From a virus, in the IMG/VR virus record IMGVR_UViG_3300028177_000014, positions 1 through 36,252 of that record: a stretch of 36,252 bases of DNA, one strand, 5' to 3'. The notes beneath the pieces were generated by a model, which worked only from the letters and a program-made list of their open reading frames with translations, had not been told where the DNA came from and searched no databases. Shown here piece after piece: positions 25,327-31,937 of this stretch. Both the position numbers and the translations under genes were made by a program. Position 1 is the stretch's first letter, and each line of letters begins with the position of its first letter.

Positions 25327-27081
25327 TTATAGCAACCCGAAATGAGAAGCTTGGTATATACACTCTTCAATATCTGATTTGGATAGTCCGGCTTTCTTCA
25401 AGGCGGCCGAACAAGCTGTTTTGGTCCTGGCGATTTCTGGAATCGTCTTGATTAAATCAAGCCCGATAGATTGCGGCCCGCGTTCGCGTTGAAGATCCGC
25501 CAACTCAAAGGCGCCGGCCTTTTCACCTTCCGGATTCCTGTATAAAACAATCTGTTGTCCTGATCTTGAATAATTGGATTTGGCAACGCTAACCGTCACA
25601 TGATCAAAGGCATCCCTGGGAGTCAATCCAAACTTCATTCCTTCGGAATCATCGAAAGCCGATATTGTAATGACATGACGCGCCGAATTTGGAATTGCAA
25701 CGGATCCCATAATTGAAGGACTCTTTTGCTTTGCCTTGGATCCGGCTTTCATCGAATCTTTGTTGTTGTGCGCGAACAACTGGCACATCGCACCCGTTTT
25801 ATCCGAAAGCCGATCCACCAACCCAACAAAGGCGGAAGCTTCACTTTGGGAATTGTGATCCCCCATGAAGAACTTAGAAATTGGATCGATGATAATCAAC
25901 TTCGGCTTGATCCGCTCGGCCATCTGCTCAATCAACCCAAGCATTCCCCCATCATTGGGGAAAATTTGGGTATTTGCTCGGAAGATATCCGGGAAGTGAA
26001 TATTCTTCACCGCTTTTTCGGCTTCTTGGAAACTGATATTTGTTGCCCTGAGAATCGCCTTCATTCGAATCCAGGCGATTTGTCTATCATCTTCGGCATT
26101 GAGTATCAAAACAGGCCCAGGATCCAAGACCTCATATCCAAAGAAATCTTCCCCGGACGCAATCGAAAGCGCCAATTGAAGCGCAAAATATCCTTTCCCT
26201 GTTCCACCTTCCGCGGCAACAACCCCGGTTCGCACCTTGGGAAGAAGACCTTTGACCAAATATGGTTGCGGCGGCGGATCGCTTTGAATCACAAAAGCAA
26301 GAGAAGTGTCGTCATCAACTCCAACTTCCTTCCGCATTCTCTCTTGCCGGCGCTCATGAGTTTTGTTGATCGAATGAGCAATGACCTTTACTTCATCATC
26401 ACTCAAAGGCGGATCAAAATCATTCCAGTTTTTTTCCAGAAGCGCGGCTTTGACTTCCTCCAGAGAGGCGCCGTCATAGAATAACTTTCCGGCTAATTTG
26501 GCTAAAAGATCATTTCTTTCCCCAACCTCAACCTTTCCGGCATCAGTAACCAGGGAACCGGAAAGATCAACTTCCAACTTCTTTTGCTCTTTCTGGGTAA
26601 GGTCCGGGAATTCCGGCAACTCATCCCATTCAATCAACTTGTTTAGAACATAGTTCCGGCCGCTCTTATGGATGGAAGGCGCAATTACTATATACCCGCC
26701 CTCTCCCTTGACCTCAACTTTGCTTCTGGGCTTGGAAGATTTCAACCCCCCTCTTGGAGTTTTGAAAAACCAATGTTCCCCGCCCTCTTCTCTTCCCGTC
26801 TTTTGGTAAACACCTGGGCGCCCAAATCTTTCTTCCGCCCACTTGATCGCATCCGGTGAATCCAGGTCCAAGACACTGATCCCGGAAATCTTCCCGGTGA
26901 CAACCGCTAAGTTGGCCCCTGGGTATTTGTCTTCCCAGGTATCAAGTTCATCTTCCGACGGCAAGCGCCGTTGAAACTCTTCCCAGGGGAACCCAGGGTA
27001 AGGCCGCTTATCACCCTTGCGAATTGGGAATACAGAAAGCCCGGATTCCAAATACTCTAATGCGCAATTCCAAATGCTCAT
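25327..27081 (-). CDS. Primase-polymerase / RepA-like helicase fusion
   Basis: 584 residues. Residues 1-150 are a primase-polymerase (archaeo-eukaryotic type): metal ligands in LDLDS (D72, D74), H103 in GEHWFF, and VKGEGGYIVIAPSIHKSGRNY. Residues 180-245 resemble a PriCT-type helical linker (GERNDLLAKLAGKLFYDGASLEEVK in pieces). Residues 265-480 are a RecA-fold ATPase of the RepA/AAA_25 type: Walker A EGGTGKGY (291-298), LILNAEDD, Walker B KLIIIDPISKF (394-404). It would unwind and prime phage DNA. No replicative DNA polymerase is seen, so host polymerase is presumably used. It follows directly after the HTH gene. Confidence 0.9.
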   Translation of the reverse strand: MSIWNCALEYLESGLSVFPIRKGDKRPYPGFPWEEFQRRLPSEDELDTWEDKYPGANLAVVTGKISGISVLDLDSPDAIKWAEERFGRPGVYQKTGREEGGEHWFFKTPRGGLKSSKPRSKVEVKGEGGYIVIAPSIHKSGRNYVLNKLIEWDELPEFPDLTQKEQKKLEVDLSGSLVTDAGKVEVGERNDLLAKLAGKLFYDGASLEEVKAALLEKNWNDFDPPLSDDEVKVIAHSINKTHERRQERMRKEVGVDDDTSLAFVIQSDPPPQPYLVKGLLPKVRTGVVAAEGGTGKGYFALQLALSIASGEDFFGYEVLDPGPVLILNAEDDRQIAWIRMKAILRATNISFQEAEKAVKNIHFPDIFRANTQIFPNDGGMLGLIEQMAERIKPKLIIIDPISKFFMGDHNSQSEASAFVGLVDRLSDKTGAMCQLFAHNNKDSMKAGSKAKQKSPSIMGSVAIPNSARHVITISAFDDSEGMKFGLTPRDAFDHVTVSVAKSNYSRSGQQIVLYRNPEGEKAGAFELADLQRERGPQSIGLDLIKTIPEIARTKTACSAALKKAGLSKSDIEECIYQASHFGLL

Positions 27082-27318
27082 CTATTCAATTACAACTTTT
27101 TCCGGGCCAACATCGATCAAGGCCGAAGAATACAGATTTGGAAAACCAGCCTGAACACTGGACAAGGGGACATTGAAAAACTCGGAATACTTCCGCGCCG
27201 ATTCAAAAGGGATCTTTCCCCCGTTATAATGGCCCATTACCGTCGAATATGGGATTCCTATCTTCTCCGCCATCTTTGAAAGATTGACGCACTTTTCATC
27301 ACATAATTCCTTGAACAT
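27082..27318 (-). CDS. Small helix-turn-helix regulator
   Basis: 78 residues from the ATG at 27318, chosen because GGAGG stands seven bases upstream; an in-frame ATG at 27336 has no such site. NLSKMAEKIGIPYSTVMGHYNGGKIPFESARKYSEFFNVP fits an XRE-like helix-turn-helix (shown here in the order seen; helices at about 11-32). Cro- and repressor-type proteins have this size. Its promoter faces that of the recombination operon, so it probably controls one or both directions and itself. It stops immediately before the primase-helicase start. No integrase is present, so a role in lysogeny is unproven. Confidence 0.75.
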   Translation of the reverse strand: MFKELCDEKCVNLSKMAEKIGIPYSTVMGHYNGGKIPFESARKYSEFFNVPLSSVQAGFPNLYSSALIDVGPEKVVIE

Positions 27319-27444
27319 TCCAAAACCTCCGTTCATTCAAGTTTTTTCAATATTAGCAATAATTTGTCAATTAGTCACAGATTTCTATTGACTGCTCATA
27401 AGATATTTACTAAGTTTGTTCACATCGTCAAGGAAGGTTTCGGA
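27319..27444. promoter_or_regulatory. Divergent promoter and operator region
   Basis: This 126-base non-coding stretch separates the leftward and rightward operons. Leftward: GTGACT (27373-27378) and TAATAT (27350-27355) with a 17-base spacer. Rightward: TTGACT (27388-27393) with a weak TAAGTT (27411-27416) at 17 bases. An inverted repeat GTCAAT (27366-27371) / ATTGAC (27387-27392) and a nested AGTCA (27373-27377) / TGACT (27389-27393) overlap both -35 boxes, a natural place for the HTH protein to bind. Promoter positions are read by eye. Confidence 0.6.
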
Positions 27445-28158
27445 ATGAGAAAGTTAAAACTTAACAAGTTGAATCGGGTTTCGATCCTTGTATATGGGGA
27501 ACCTGGGATTGGGAAAACTTCGCTTTTACGAACGATCCCAAAGAATGAGCGGGCTTGTGTTTTATCCGCTGAAAGCGGGCTTCTTTCCATCCGGGATCTT
27601 GTCTTGAATAAGACCGTCGAAGGTTTTGAAATCGAATCGTTTCAAGAAATGTATGAAGCTTTTGACCTTCTTTCCGAAGAGAAGAAGGCCAAGGCCAAGT
27701 TCAAATGGATCTTCATTGATTCCCTTTCTGAGATATCACAAAAATGTTATGACTCTTATAAGGAATTGCACCCAAAAAAGAAGGATTCATTTAAGCTTTG
27801 GGAAGAGTATCAAGCATCGCTCTTGAAACTGATAAAGAACTTCCGTGATATCGAACACTACAACATTGTGTTCACTTGCCTTGCATCAACCGCAAGGGAT
27901 GACGACGGATACAGATTCATCCATCCGGAAATCAATGGAAATTCATTGAAGCAAAAGTTGGCCGCCTACTTTGATGAAGTCTTTTACATGACGATTCATG
28001 AAGATGAAGAGAAGGGAAAGCGGCGGATCTTTATCACCGAACCGGCGGAATCCGAAGATGGAAGAGTAACGGCAAAGGATCGTTCCGGCGCCTTGAAACC
28101 AATTGAAAAACCGGATCTATCCGCAATCATCGGAAAGATTCTTAACAAAGGAGTATAA
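27445..28158 (+). CDS. Sak4-like RecA-fold ATPase (AAA_24)
   Basis: 237 residues. Start at the ATG at 27445, preceded by AAGGAAGG; the frame is open further upstream but those starts fall in the promoter region. Walker A GEPGIGKT (18-25), Walker B KWIFIDSLSE (87-96), and VFTCLASTARDDDG as the third motif. Sak4-type proteins are RecA-like single-strand annealing/recombination proteins of phages that work with a phage SSB, and here an SSB-like gene follows after four bases. It is the first gene of the rightward operon. Alternative: another ATPase of the same family with a replication role. Confidence 0.85.
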   Translation: MRKLKLNKLNRVSILVYGEPGIGKTSLLRTIPKNERACVLSAESGLLSIRDLVLNKTVEGFEIESFQEMYEAFDLLSEEKKAKAKFKWIFIDSLSEISQKCYDSYKELHPKKKDSFKLWEEYQASLLKLIKNFRDIEHYNIVFTCLASTARDDDGYRFIHPEINGNSLKQKLAAYFDEVFYMTIHEDEEKGKRRIFITEPAESEDGRVTAKDRSGALKPIEKPDLSAIIGKILNKGV

Positions 28159-28162
28159 GATT

Positions 28163-28630
28163 ATGGGCTTTACCCTTGATCTATCAGACGTTGAACCACA
28201 AGAGGGTTTCGATACCCTGAAACCAGGGAAGTATCGATTGAAAGTTGAAGGATTCGAAAAGAAAACTTCAAAGAATCACAACAAATATGTTGCGGCAACC
28301 TTCAAAGTTGACGCCGGGCAAAAAGGCGCCGGCATGAAACTCTTTGAAAACTTTGCCATTGAAAACGAAGTTGGCCGCCAACGGTTGCGAACCCTGGCAG
28401 TTCGCGCCGGCATCACAAAGCCGAAATTCGATGTTATGAAGCTGGTTGGAAAGACCGTTCTTTGTAAGGTTGGAATCGAAAAGGATGAAGAATACGGCGA
28501 TAAGAACAAGATCATTCAATTCCTCGAGGAAAAGGAAGACGACGATTCAACCGAAGAGACTGAAACCAGTTCCAGCGGATCCGGCAATGCAACACCGGAA
28601 GATATCGACGATGAGGAAATACCCTGGTAA
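28163..28630 (+). CDS. DUF669-family single-stranded DNA-binding protein
   Basis: 155 residues. AAAGGAG lies ten bases before the ATG. FDTLKPGKYRLKVEGFEKK and YVAATFKVDAG match the beta-barrel start of DUF669 proteins, and VGKTVLCKVGIEKDEEYGDKN follows. The C-terminus is a long acidic, serine-rich tail ending DDEEIPW, closely like the acidic DDDIPF tip by which bacterial SSB recruits partners. It would coat single strands for the Sak4-like ATPase, which is encoded just before it. A hairpin terminator follows. Confidence 0.85.
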   Translation: MGFTLDLSDVEPQEGFDTLKPGKYRLKVEGFEKKTSKNHNKYVAATFKVDAGQKGAGMKLFENFAIENEVGRQRLRTLAVRAGITKPKFDVMKLVGKTVLCKVGIEKDEEYGDKNKIIQFLEEKEDDDSTEETETSSSGSGNATPEDIDDEEIPW

Positions 28631-28643
28631 GAGCTAGAAAACA

Positions 28644-28674
28644 AAAGCCCGGCCTTCATTGCGCCGGGCTTTTT
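28644..28674 (+). terminator. Rho-independent terminator inside the rightward operon
   Basis: Ten-base perfect stem AAAGCCCGGC (28644-28653) / GCCGGGCTTT (28663-28672), nine-base loop and a T-run to 28674. It lies 14 bases after the SSB stop and before the next gene, so it probably reduces transcription of the nuclease genes relative to Sak4 and SSB. Confidence 0.88.
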
Positions 28675-28701
28675 GGAATTGCTTATAGAGTGAAAAACAT
28701 T

Positions 28702-28911
28702 ATGTCACAAAAAACCATTGAATTTCAAAGCCGATGTTCTGAGTTCTTCGAAAATGTTTCCAATGAAGAACTAAACCTATTCTATTCCTTCCTCATTGCC
28801 CAAATGGAAATCGAAGGTCAAGAGGAACTGGTTTATCATTTAATGGATCTTGCAACGGATCCGGTTTTCAAAAGGAAGTTTTTAGAAAATGGAAATCGAA
28901 ACACTCATTGA
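28702..28911 (+). CDS. Small helical protein, unknown function
   Basis: 69 residues from the ATG at 28702; a GTG at 28690 in the same frame is possible and neither has a good ribosome binding site. Acidic and helical (ECFENVSNEELNLFYSFLIAQME-like composition), with QEELVYHLMDLATDPVFKRKFLE at the end. It overlaps the nuclease start by 23 bases. Not recognised; a partner of the nuclease is possible by position. Confidence 0.55.
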   Translation: MSQKTIEFQSRCSEFFENVSNEELNLFYSFLIAQMEIEGQEELVYHLMDLATDPVFKRKFLENGNRNTH

Positions 28912-29713
28912 AGGATTGATTGACGATCTTTACGAAATCAACAAGGCCGACTTTGCCAAGCCGAAAGGCTTAGGCCCCTCATGGATCGGTCATCCTTGCG
29001 GCCGGTATATCTGGATGAAATGGCGCGGCTTTGATGCCGGGAACCCGTTTGATTATCGTGATCGCCTGGGCATGATATTCAAAACCGGATCCCTTCTTGA
29101 AAAGCTAATCCTGGATTCACTCATGGAGGCCGGGTACAAAATCAAACAATCCCAAGATTGGATCCGCCTACAATCCATTGCCGGAAAGATTGACGGGATT
29201 CTAGTTGAAAGCGGGCTTGAATATCTCATTGAAGTGAAGAGTGCGAATGATCGGATCTTTGATTTGGTTGTTTCCAAAGGAGTTAAAAAAGGAAAACAGG
29301 CTTGGTATGCCCAGGCTCAACTGTACCTTAGAGCGAAGAAAAAAGAACTTGGACTTCTAATACTAATCAACAAGAACAACGCCAAGATCCACATTGAATT
29401 GATCCGGTACAACACCAAAGACGCGAGTACCTTTCAAAGACGGGCCATTGCAATTAAAAACTCTCCCGAATTACCTGAAATGATATCGGAAGATCAAAAG
29501 CACAGTGAATGCTATTTTTGTGAATTCAAGCTCCCTTGTTCCAGCCCTTCTGGATTTCATCAAGTGAAAAAGAATTGTGGAACTTGCGTTTCCTTTGAAG
29601 GCGAAACAATGATTTGTAACAACCAAAAGAACTTGGAGCTATTTGATGAGCGGCCGGTAATCAAAGACCATAGAAAGAAATGTAAGCGTTGGGACTATCT
29701 CTTTTCCAAATAG
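28889..29713 (+). CDS. RecB/Cas4-like PD-(D/E)XK nuclease with probable Fe-S cluster
   Basis: 274 residues. The nuclease core shows AGKIDGIL (D102) and YLIEVKSA (E115, K117), then a QAWYAQAQLYLRAKK helix, the PD-(D/E)XK order of RecB-family exonucleases. Four cysteines are placed as in Cas4/AddB-type Fe-S nucleases: C37 before the core and C208, C211, C217 after it. A further CGTC and C follow near residues 230-243 and may hold zinc. It probably makes 3' single strands for the Sak4/SSB pair. It lies after an internal terminator in the same operon. Confidence 0.85.
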   Translation: MEIETLIEGLIDDLYEINKADFAKPKGLGPSWIGHPCGRYIWMKWRGFDAGNPFDYRDRLGMIFKTGSLLEKLILDSLMEAGYKIKQSQDWIRLQSIAGKIDGILVESGLEYLIEVKSANDRIFDLVVSKGVKKGKQAWYAQAQLYLRAKKKELGLLILINKNNAKIHIELIRYNTKDASTFQRRAIAIKNSPELPEMISEDQKHSECYFCEFKLPCSSPSGFHQVKKNCGTCVSFEGETMICNNQKNLELFDERPVIKDHRKKCKRWDYLFSK

Positions 29714-29725
29714 AAAGACTCACCT

Positions 29726-30154
29726 ATGAACATTTGTTTGAAGTGTAAAAAGTCCGCGTCTCTTTGCAAGTGCCGCAAGATGCAACGGCCGAAACAATTA
29801 AAATATAGAAACGAAGAAACCAAGGGCTTTGCATCCAAGAAAGAAGAAGGCCGGCACAAAGAACTTCTTCTTCGTGAACACGCCGGCTTGATATCCCGCC
29901 TAGAAATCCAGCCCGTTTTCATTCTCATGGAAGGATTCCGGGATTTGCGCGCCGGGATAACAAAAGATGGAAAGGCAAAAGCGGTTGCGCCAATCAAATA
30001 CATTGCGGACTTCAAATACTTAGAGCATGGGATAACCTGGGTTGTTGAAGATGTCAAAAGCCCGGCCACTAGAAAGAATTCTTTATATAGGGTCAAGATC
30101 CGTTTATTCCTGGCGAATGAGAAGTTTAAGAAGCTAGATTTTAGGGAAATATGA
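29726..30154 (+). CDS. DUF1064-family nuclease with N-terminal zinc motif
   Basis: 142 residues. FASKKEEGRHKELLLREHAGLISRLEIQPVF fits in pieces the start of DUF1064, a phage family related to PD-(D/E)XK nucleases; IKYIADFKYL (D95) and WVVEDVKSPATRKNSLYRVK (D109, K111) complete the active site. The first 16 residues carry CLKC and CKC, a likely zinc site not needed for the fold. It may resolve recombination junctions or cut branched DNA. The stop overlaps the next ATG. Confidence 0.8.
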   Translation: MNICLKCKKSASLCKCRKMQRPKQLKYRNEETKGFASKKEEGRHKELLLREHAGLISRLEIQPVFILMEGFRDLRAGITKDGKAKAVAPIKYIADFKYLEHGITWVVEDVKSPATRKNSLYRVKIRLFLANEKFKKLDFREI

Positions 30155-30312
30155 GAAGCAAAACTTCAAAAGATCGACTTCAAAGAAGAACCTTTAGATT
30201 CTTAAAAGGCTACAAAAAGGAATCCGCGCAAGCCCACATGGACCGGCGCGAACCAATCATTGAAGAATGGGAAGTGAAAGGATCCCTTTACCCAGGTACT
30301 GATAATGAGTGA
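30151..30312 (+). CDS. Tiny basic protein, 53 residues
   Basis: Begins MRSKTSKDRLQRRTFRFLKG and ends GSLYPGTDNE. Start and stop both overlap neighbouring genes (ATGA upstream, and its end overlaps the next ATG by eight bases), which supports it as a real gene despite its size. Basic N-terminal half, acidic end. Not recognised. Confidence 0.5.
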   Translation: MRSKTSKDRLQRRTFRFLKGYKKESAQAHMDRREPIIEEWEVKGSLYPGTDNE

Positions 30313-30469
30313 ATGTAAAAGATGTTATTCAATTCTAATCCGGGAAATCTCTAAAGATTCCTTGATCCGGATTGAAGGCAAAGGAACCCATCATTGTATG
30401 AATTGCGGGCTATCTTTCCCGCGGGAAGGCAAACCAAATGAATCCAATCCAGCTACCAAAGAACCATAA
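30305..30469 (+). CDS. Tiny zinc-ribbon protein, 54 residues
   Basis: CKRC at residues 4-7 and CMNC at 31-34, separated by a beta-prone segment, form a compact zinc ribbon. The tail (PREGKPNESNPATKEP) is probably disordered. It overlaps the preceding gene by eight bases. No specific function can be given; its place in a recombination operon suggests nucleic acid binding. Confidence 0.55.
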   Translation: MSECKRCYSILIREISKDSLIRIEGKGTHHCMNCGLSFPREGKPNESNPATKEP

Positions 30470-30479
30470 GAAGAAATTC

Positions 30480-30620
30480 ATGAAGGCTTATCTTTGCGAC
30501 ACTTGCACCCTAAAGCGTACCCGGTGCGAATGCCCGGAAGGATTTCATATTGTCGGATATGACAAATTAGGGCTAACTGATCTATCAAACATTGACAAGA
30601 ACCTGTTGGAACTTCAATGA
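30480..30620 (+). CDS. Tiny cysteine-rich protein
   Basis: 46 residues from the ATG at 30480, preceded by AAGAAG; an ATG at 30438 is in frame but overlaps the previous gene by 32 bases. CDTC (6-9) and CEC (16-18) form one likely metal site, followed by about 25 residues of mixed sequence. The stop overlaps the next ATG as ATGA. Not recognised. Confidence 0.5.
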   Translation: MKAYLCDTCTLKRTRCECPEGFHIVGYDKLGLTDLSNIDKNLLELQ

Positions 30621-30811
30621 TTGGCGTCATGGTTGAAGAAAATGTTTGTGTTACGTGTAGCGGCCGCGGGCTGATTCCAGTACCAGGGAAAGAAAAGCAT
30701 TTTGACACTTGCCCAGAATGCGAGAATCCCCCGCCCCTGGAAGTTAAAAATACATATAACGGATCGAAGTTTGTTCTTGAAGGAAGAAGATACCGGCCAA
30801 AAAAGAAATGA
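30617..30811 (+). CDS. Tiny zinc protein with DnaJ-type motif
   Basis: 64 residues. CVTCSGRG (11-18) and CPEC (32-35) resemble one zinc finger of DnaJ-type cysteine-rich domains. The C-terminal part is basic (GRRYRPKKK). It is coupled on both sides by four-base overlaps. Function unknown. Confidence 0.55.
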   Translation: MIGVMVEENVCVTCSGRGLIPVPGKEKHFDTCPECENPPPLEVKNTYNGSKFVLEGRRYRPKKK

Positions 30812-31179
30812 AATTGATTCTCTTCTTTGGTATTGTATCAACCCTGGCTTCATGGCCGGTGATCTGGGAACCTATTTCCACAAGCCCACTTGGTATCAAA
30901 TCGGAAGCGGCCGCACTAATCGCAACCGAAACCCCCAAGGTTTACTTGATCCCACGATGGAATGATTTACTTGATGAATCCATTCCCGCGGGCTTGATCG
31001 ATGAAGTGTTCGGGCTTATGCAAAAAAGGCCCGAACACCTTTTCATAGTTTGCACCAAGAACCCTGAAAGACTTCAATGGATGTATGATGAACTTTCCGT
31101 TTATCATCACATCATTATTTTTTCTTCCGGCCCTATCTGGCCGCACGTAAAAGAATACATTTGCGGAATCATCCGCTGA
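30808..31179 (+). CDS. Gp37/Gp68 (DUF5131)-like protein, reduced
   Basis: 123 residues. VYLIPRWNDLLDESIPAGLIDEVFGLMQKRPEHLFIVCTKNPERLQWM resembles the central region of the phage Gp37/Gp68 (DUF5131) family, where a similar DLF...TKRPERL pattern occurs, and WPVIWEPISTSPLG resembles the usual WNP-TGC start. The cysteine triad that would bind an Fe-S cluster in radical-SAM-like members is not seen, so this is a short and possibly non-catalytic form. The first 16 residues are hydrophobic. Family assignment is by motif memory only. Confidence 0.5.
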   Translation: MKLILFFGIVSTLASWPVIWEPISTSPLGIKSEAAALIATETPKVYLIPRWNDLLDESIPAGLIDEVFGLMQKRPEHLFIVCTKNPERLQWMYDELSVYHHIIIFSSGPIWPHVKEYICGIIR

Positions 31180-31192
31180 AAGGAAGCCCCCA

Positions 31193-31627
31193 ATGAATAT
31201 TGAATATGAAAACCTGACCCACGAAAACGCAAAAGCGCTGTTGGAAAAGTTGATTGATCTTTGTTCGGAAGCAAAGAAAGCAAAAATTACCCTGACCCTG
31301 GAACGTGAGAAGGCCGGGCGTGTTGATCTTGTCATTGACGGATCCGGCGAAAAGTCAAAGATCCGCCTGGATCAAAAGAACATTGGTGCGCCGTTTGTAA
31401 TATCGGAAACCAACATTGTTCACAAGTCCGAAGTTGGAAACAAATCCTTGATGAAAGCCGCGTTCGGTGAAGTGTCTTTGAAAGAGCTTCAACCATACAT
31501 CACGGAAGCCGGCGCGAAGAAAGAAGGCCAAGCGGAAGACCCAGGAAGATCGGTTTCAACATCACTTCATAAGATCACCGATGAAGAAGAGGCCGCGGAT
31601 CCGGAAGGCGAAGAAGCGGCCGCCTAA
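31193..31627 (+). CDS. Hypothetical protein with acidic tail, 144 residues
   Basis: Last gene of the rightward operon; AAGGAAG precedes the ATG. The N-terminal 70 residues form a helix plus beta strands (ALLEKLIDLCSEAKKAKITLTLEREKAGRVDLVIDG in pieces). The last 30 residues are acidic and alanine-rich (DEEEAADPEGEEAAA). Not recognised. A terminator follows 14 bases after the stop. Confidence 0.6.
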   Translation: MNIEYENLTHENAKALLEKLIDLCSEAKKAKITLTLEREKAGRVDLVIDGSGEKSKIRLDQKNIGAPFVISETNIVHKSEVGNKSLMKAAFGEVSLKELQPYITEAGAKKEGQAEDPGRSVSTSLHKITDEEEAADPEGEEAAA

Positions 31628-31640
31628 AGTCTGGAAAGAG

Positions 31641-31675
31641 AAAAGCCCGGTAGGAATTTCCCGCCGGGCTTTTTT
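31641..31675. terminator. Bidirectional terminator between converging operons
   Basis: Ten-base stem AAAAGCCCGG (31641-31650) / CCGGGCTTTT (31664-31673) with a T-run on the plus strand and a matching T-run on the minus strand. It ends the rightward operon and, in the other direction, the lysis genes whose last stop is at 31686. The stem core AAAGCCCGG is the same as in the internal terminator at 28644. Confidence 0.85.
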
Positions 31676-31685
31676 GATAGAAAGA

Positions 31686-31937
31686 TCAAAACCTTAAAGC
31701 TAGTCCTCTTGATTCTATCAAAAGATATCGCGCATTCCATACCCCCTTTTCAAAACCCGCCCACCTTTTTAATTCTTCCAGAATTTGATTGCATTGGCAA
31801 ACGGCGCCGCAAAGAGCAAGAGAAAGGACCGCCCAAAGAGATTTGAAAAGAATCCCCTTTTCGGGTTGGAGATACCCGCACAAGTAAACGGTTTGGACAA
31901 CAACGGCAATGACTAGAATCCATTCACTAGCCCTCAT
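31686..31937 (-). CDS. Small two-pass membrane protein (lysis cluster)
   Basis: 83 residues. Two hydrophobic segments, at about 5-22 (WILVIAVVVQTVYLCGYL) and 32-50 (LWAVLSLALCGAVCQC), then a basic cytoplasmic-type tail. The ATG overlaps the stop of the receiver-domain gene as ATGA. Size and topology fit a class II holin or an antiholin, and it is the last gene of the lysis group, but no family signature is visible. Confidence 0.6.
   Translation of the reverse strand: MRASEWILVIAVVVQTVYLCGYLQPEKGILFKSLWAVLSLALCGAVCQCNQILEELKRWAGFEKGVWNARYLLIESRGLALRF

Noticed and set aside
25726-26484. Open frame of 252 residues on the plus strand
   Set aside because: Opposite the primase-helicase ATPase domain, whose motifs are clear on the minus strand; no support for a second gene.
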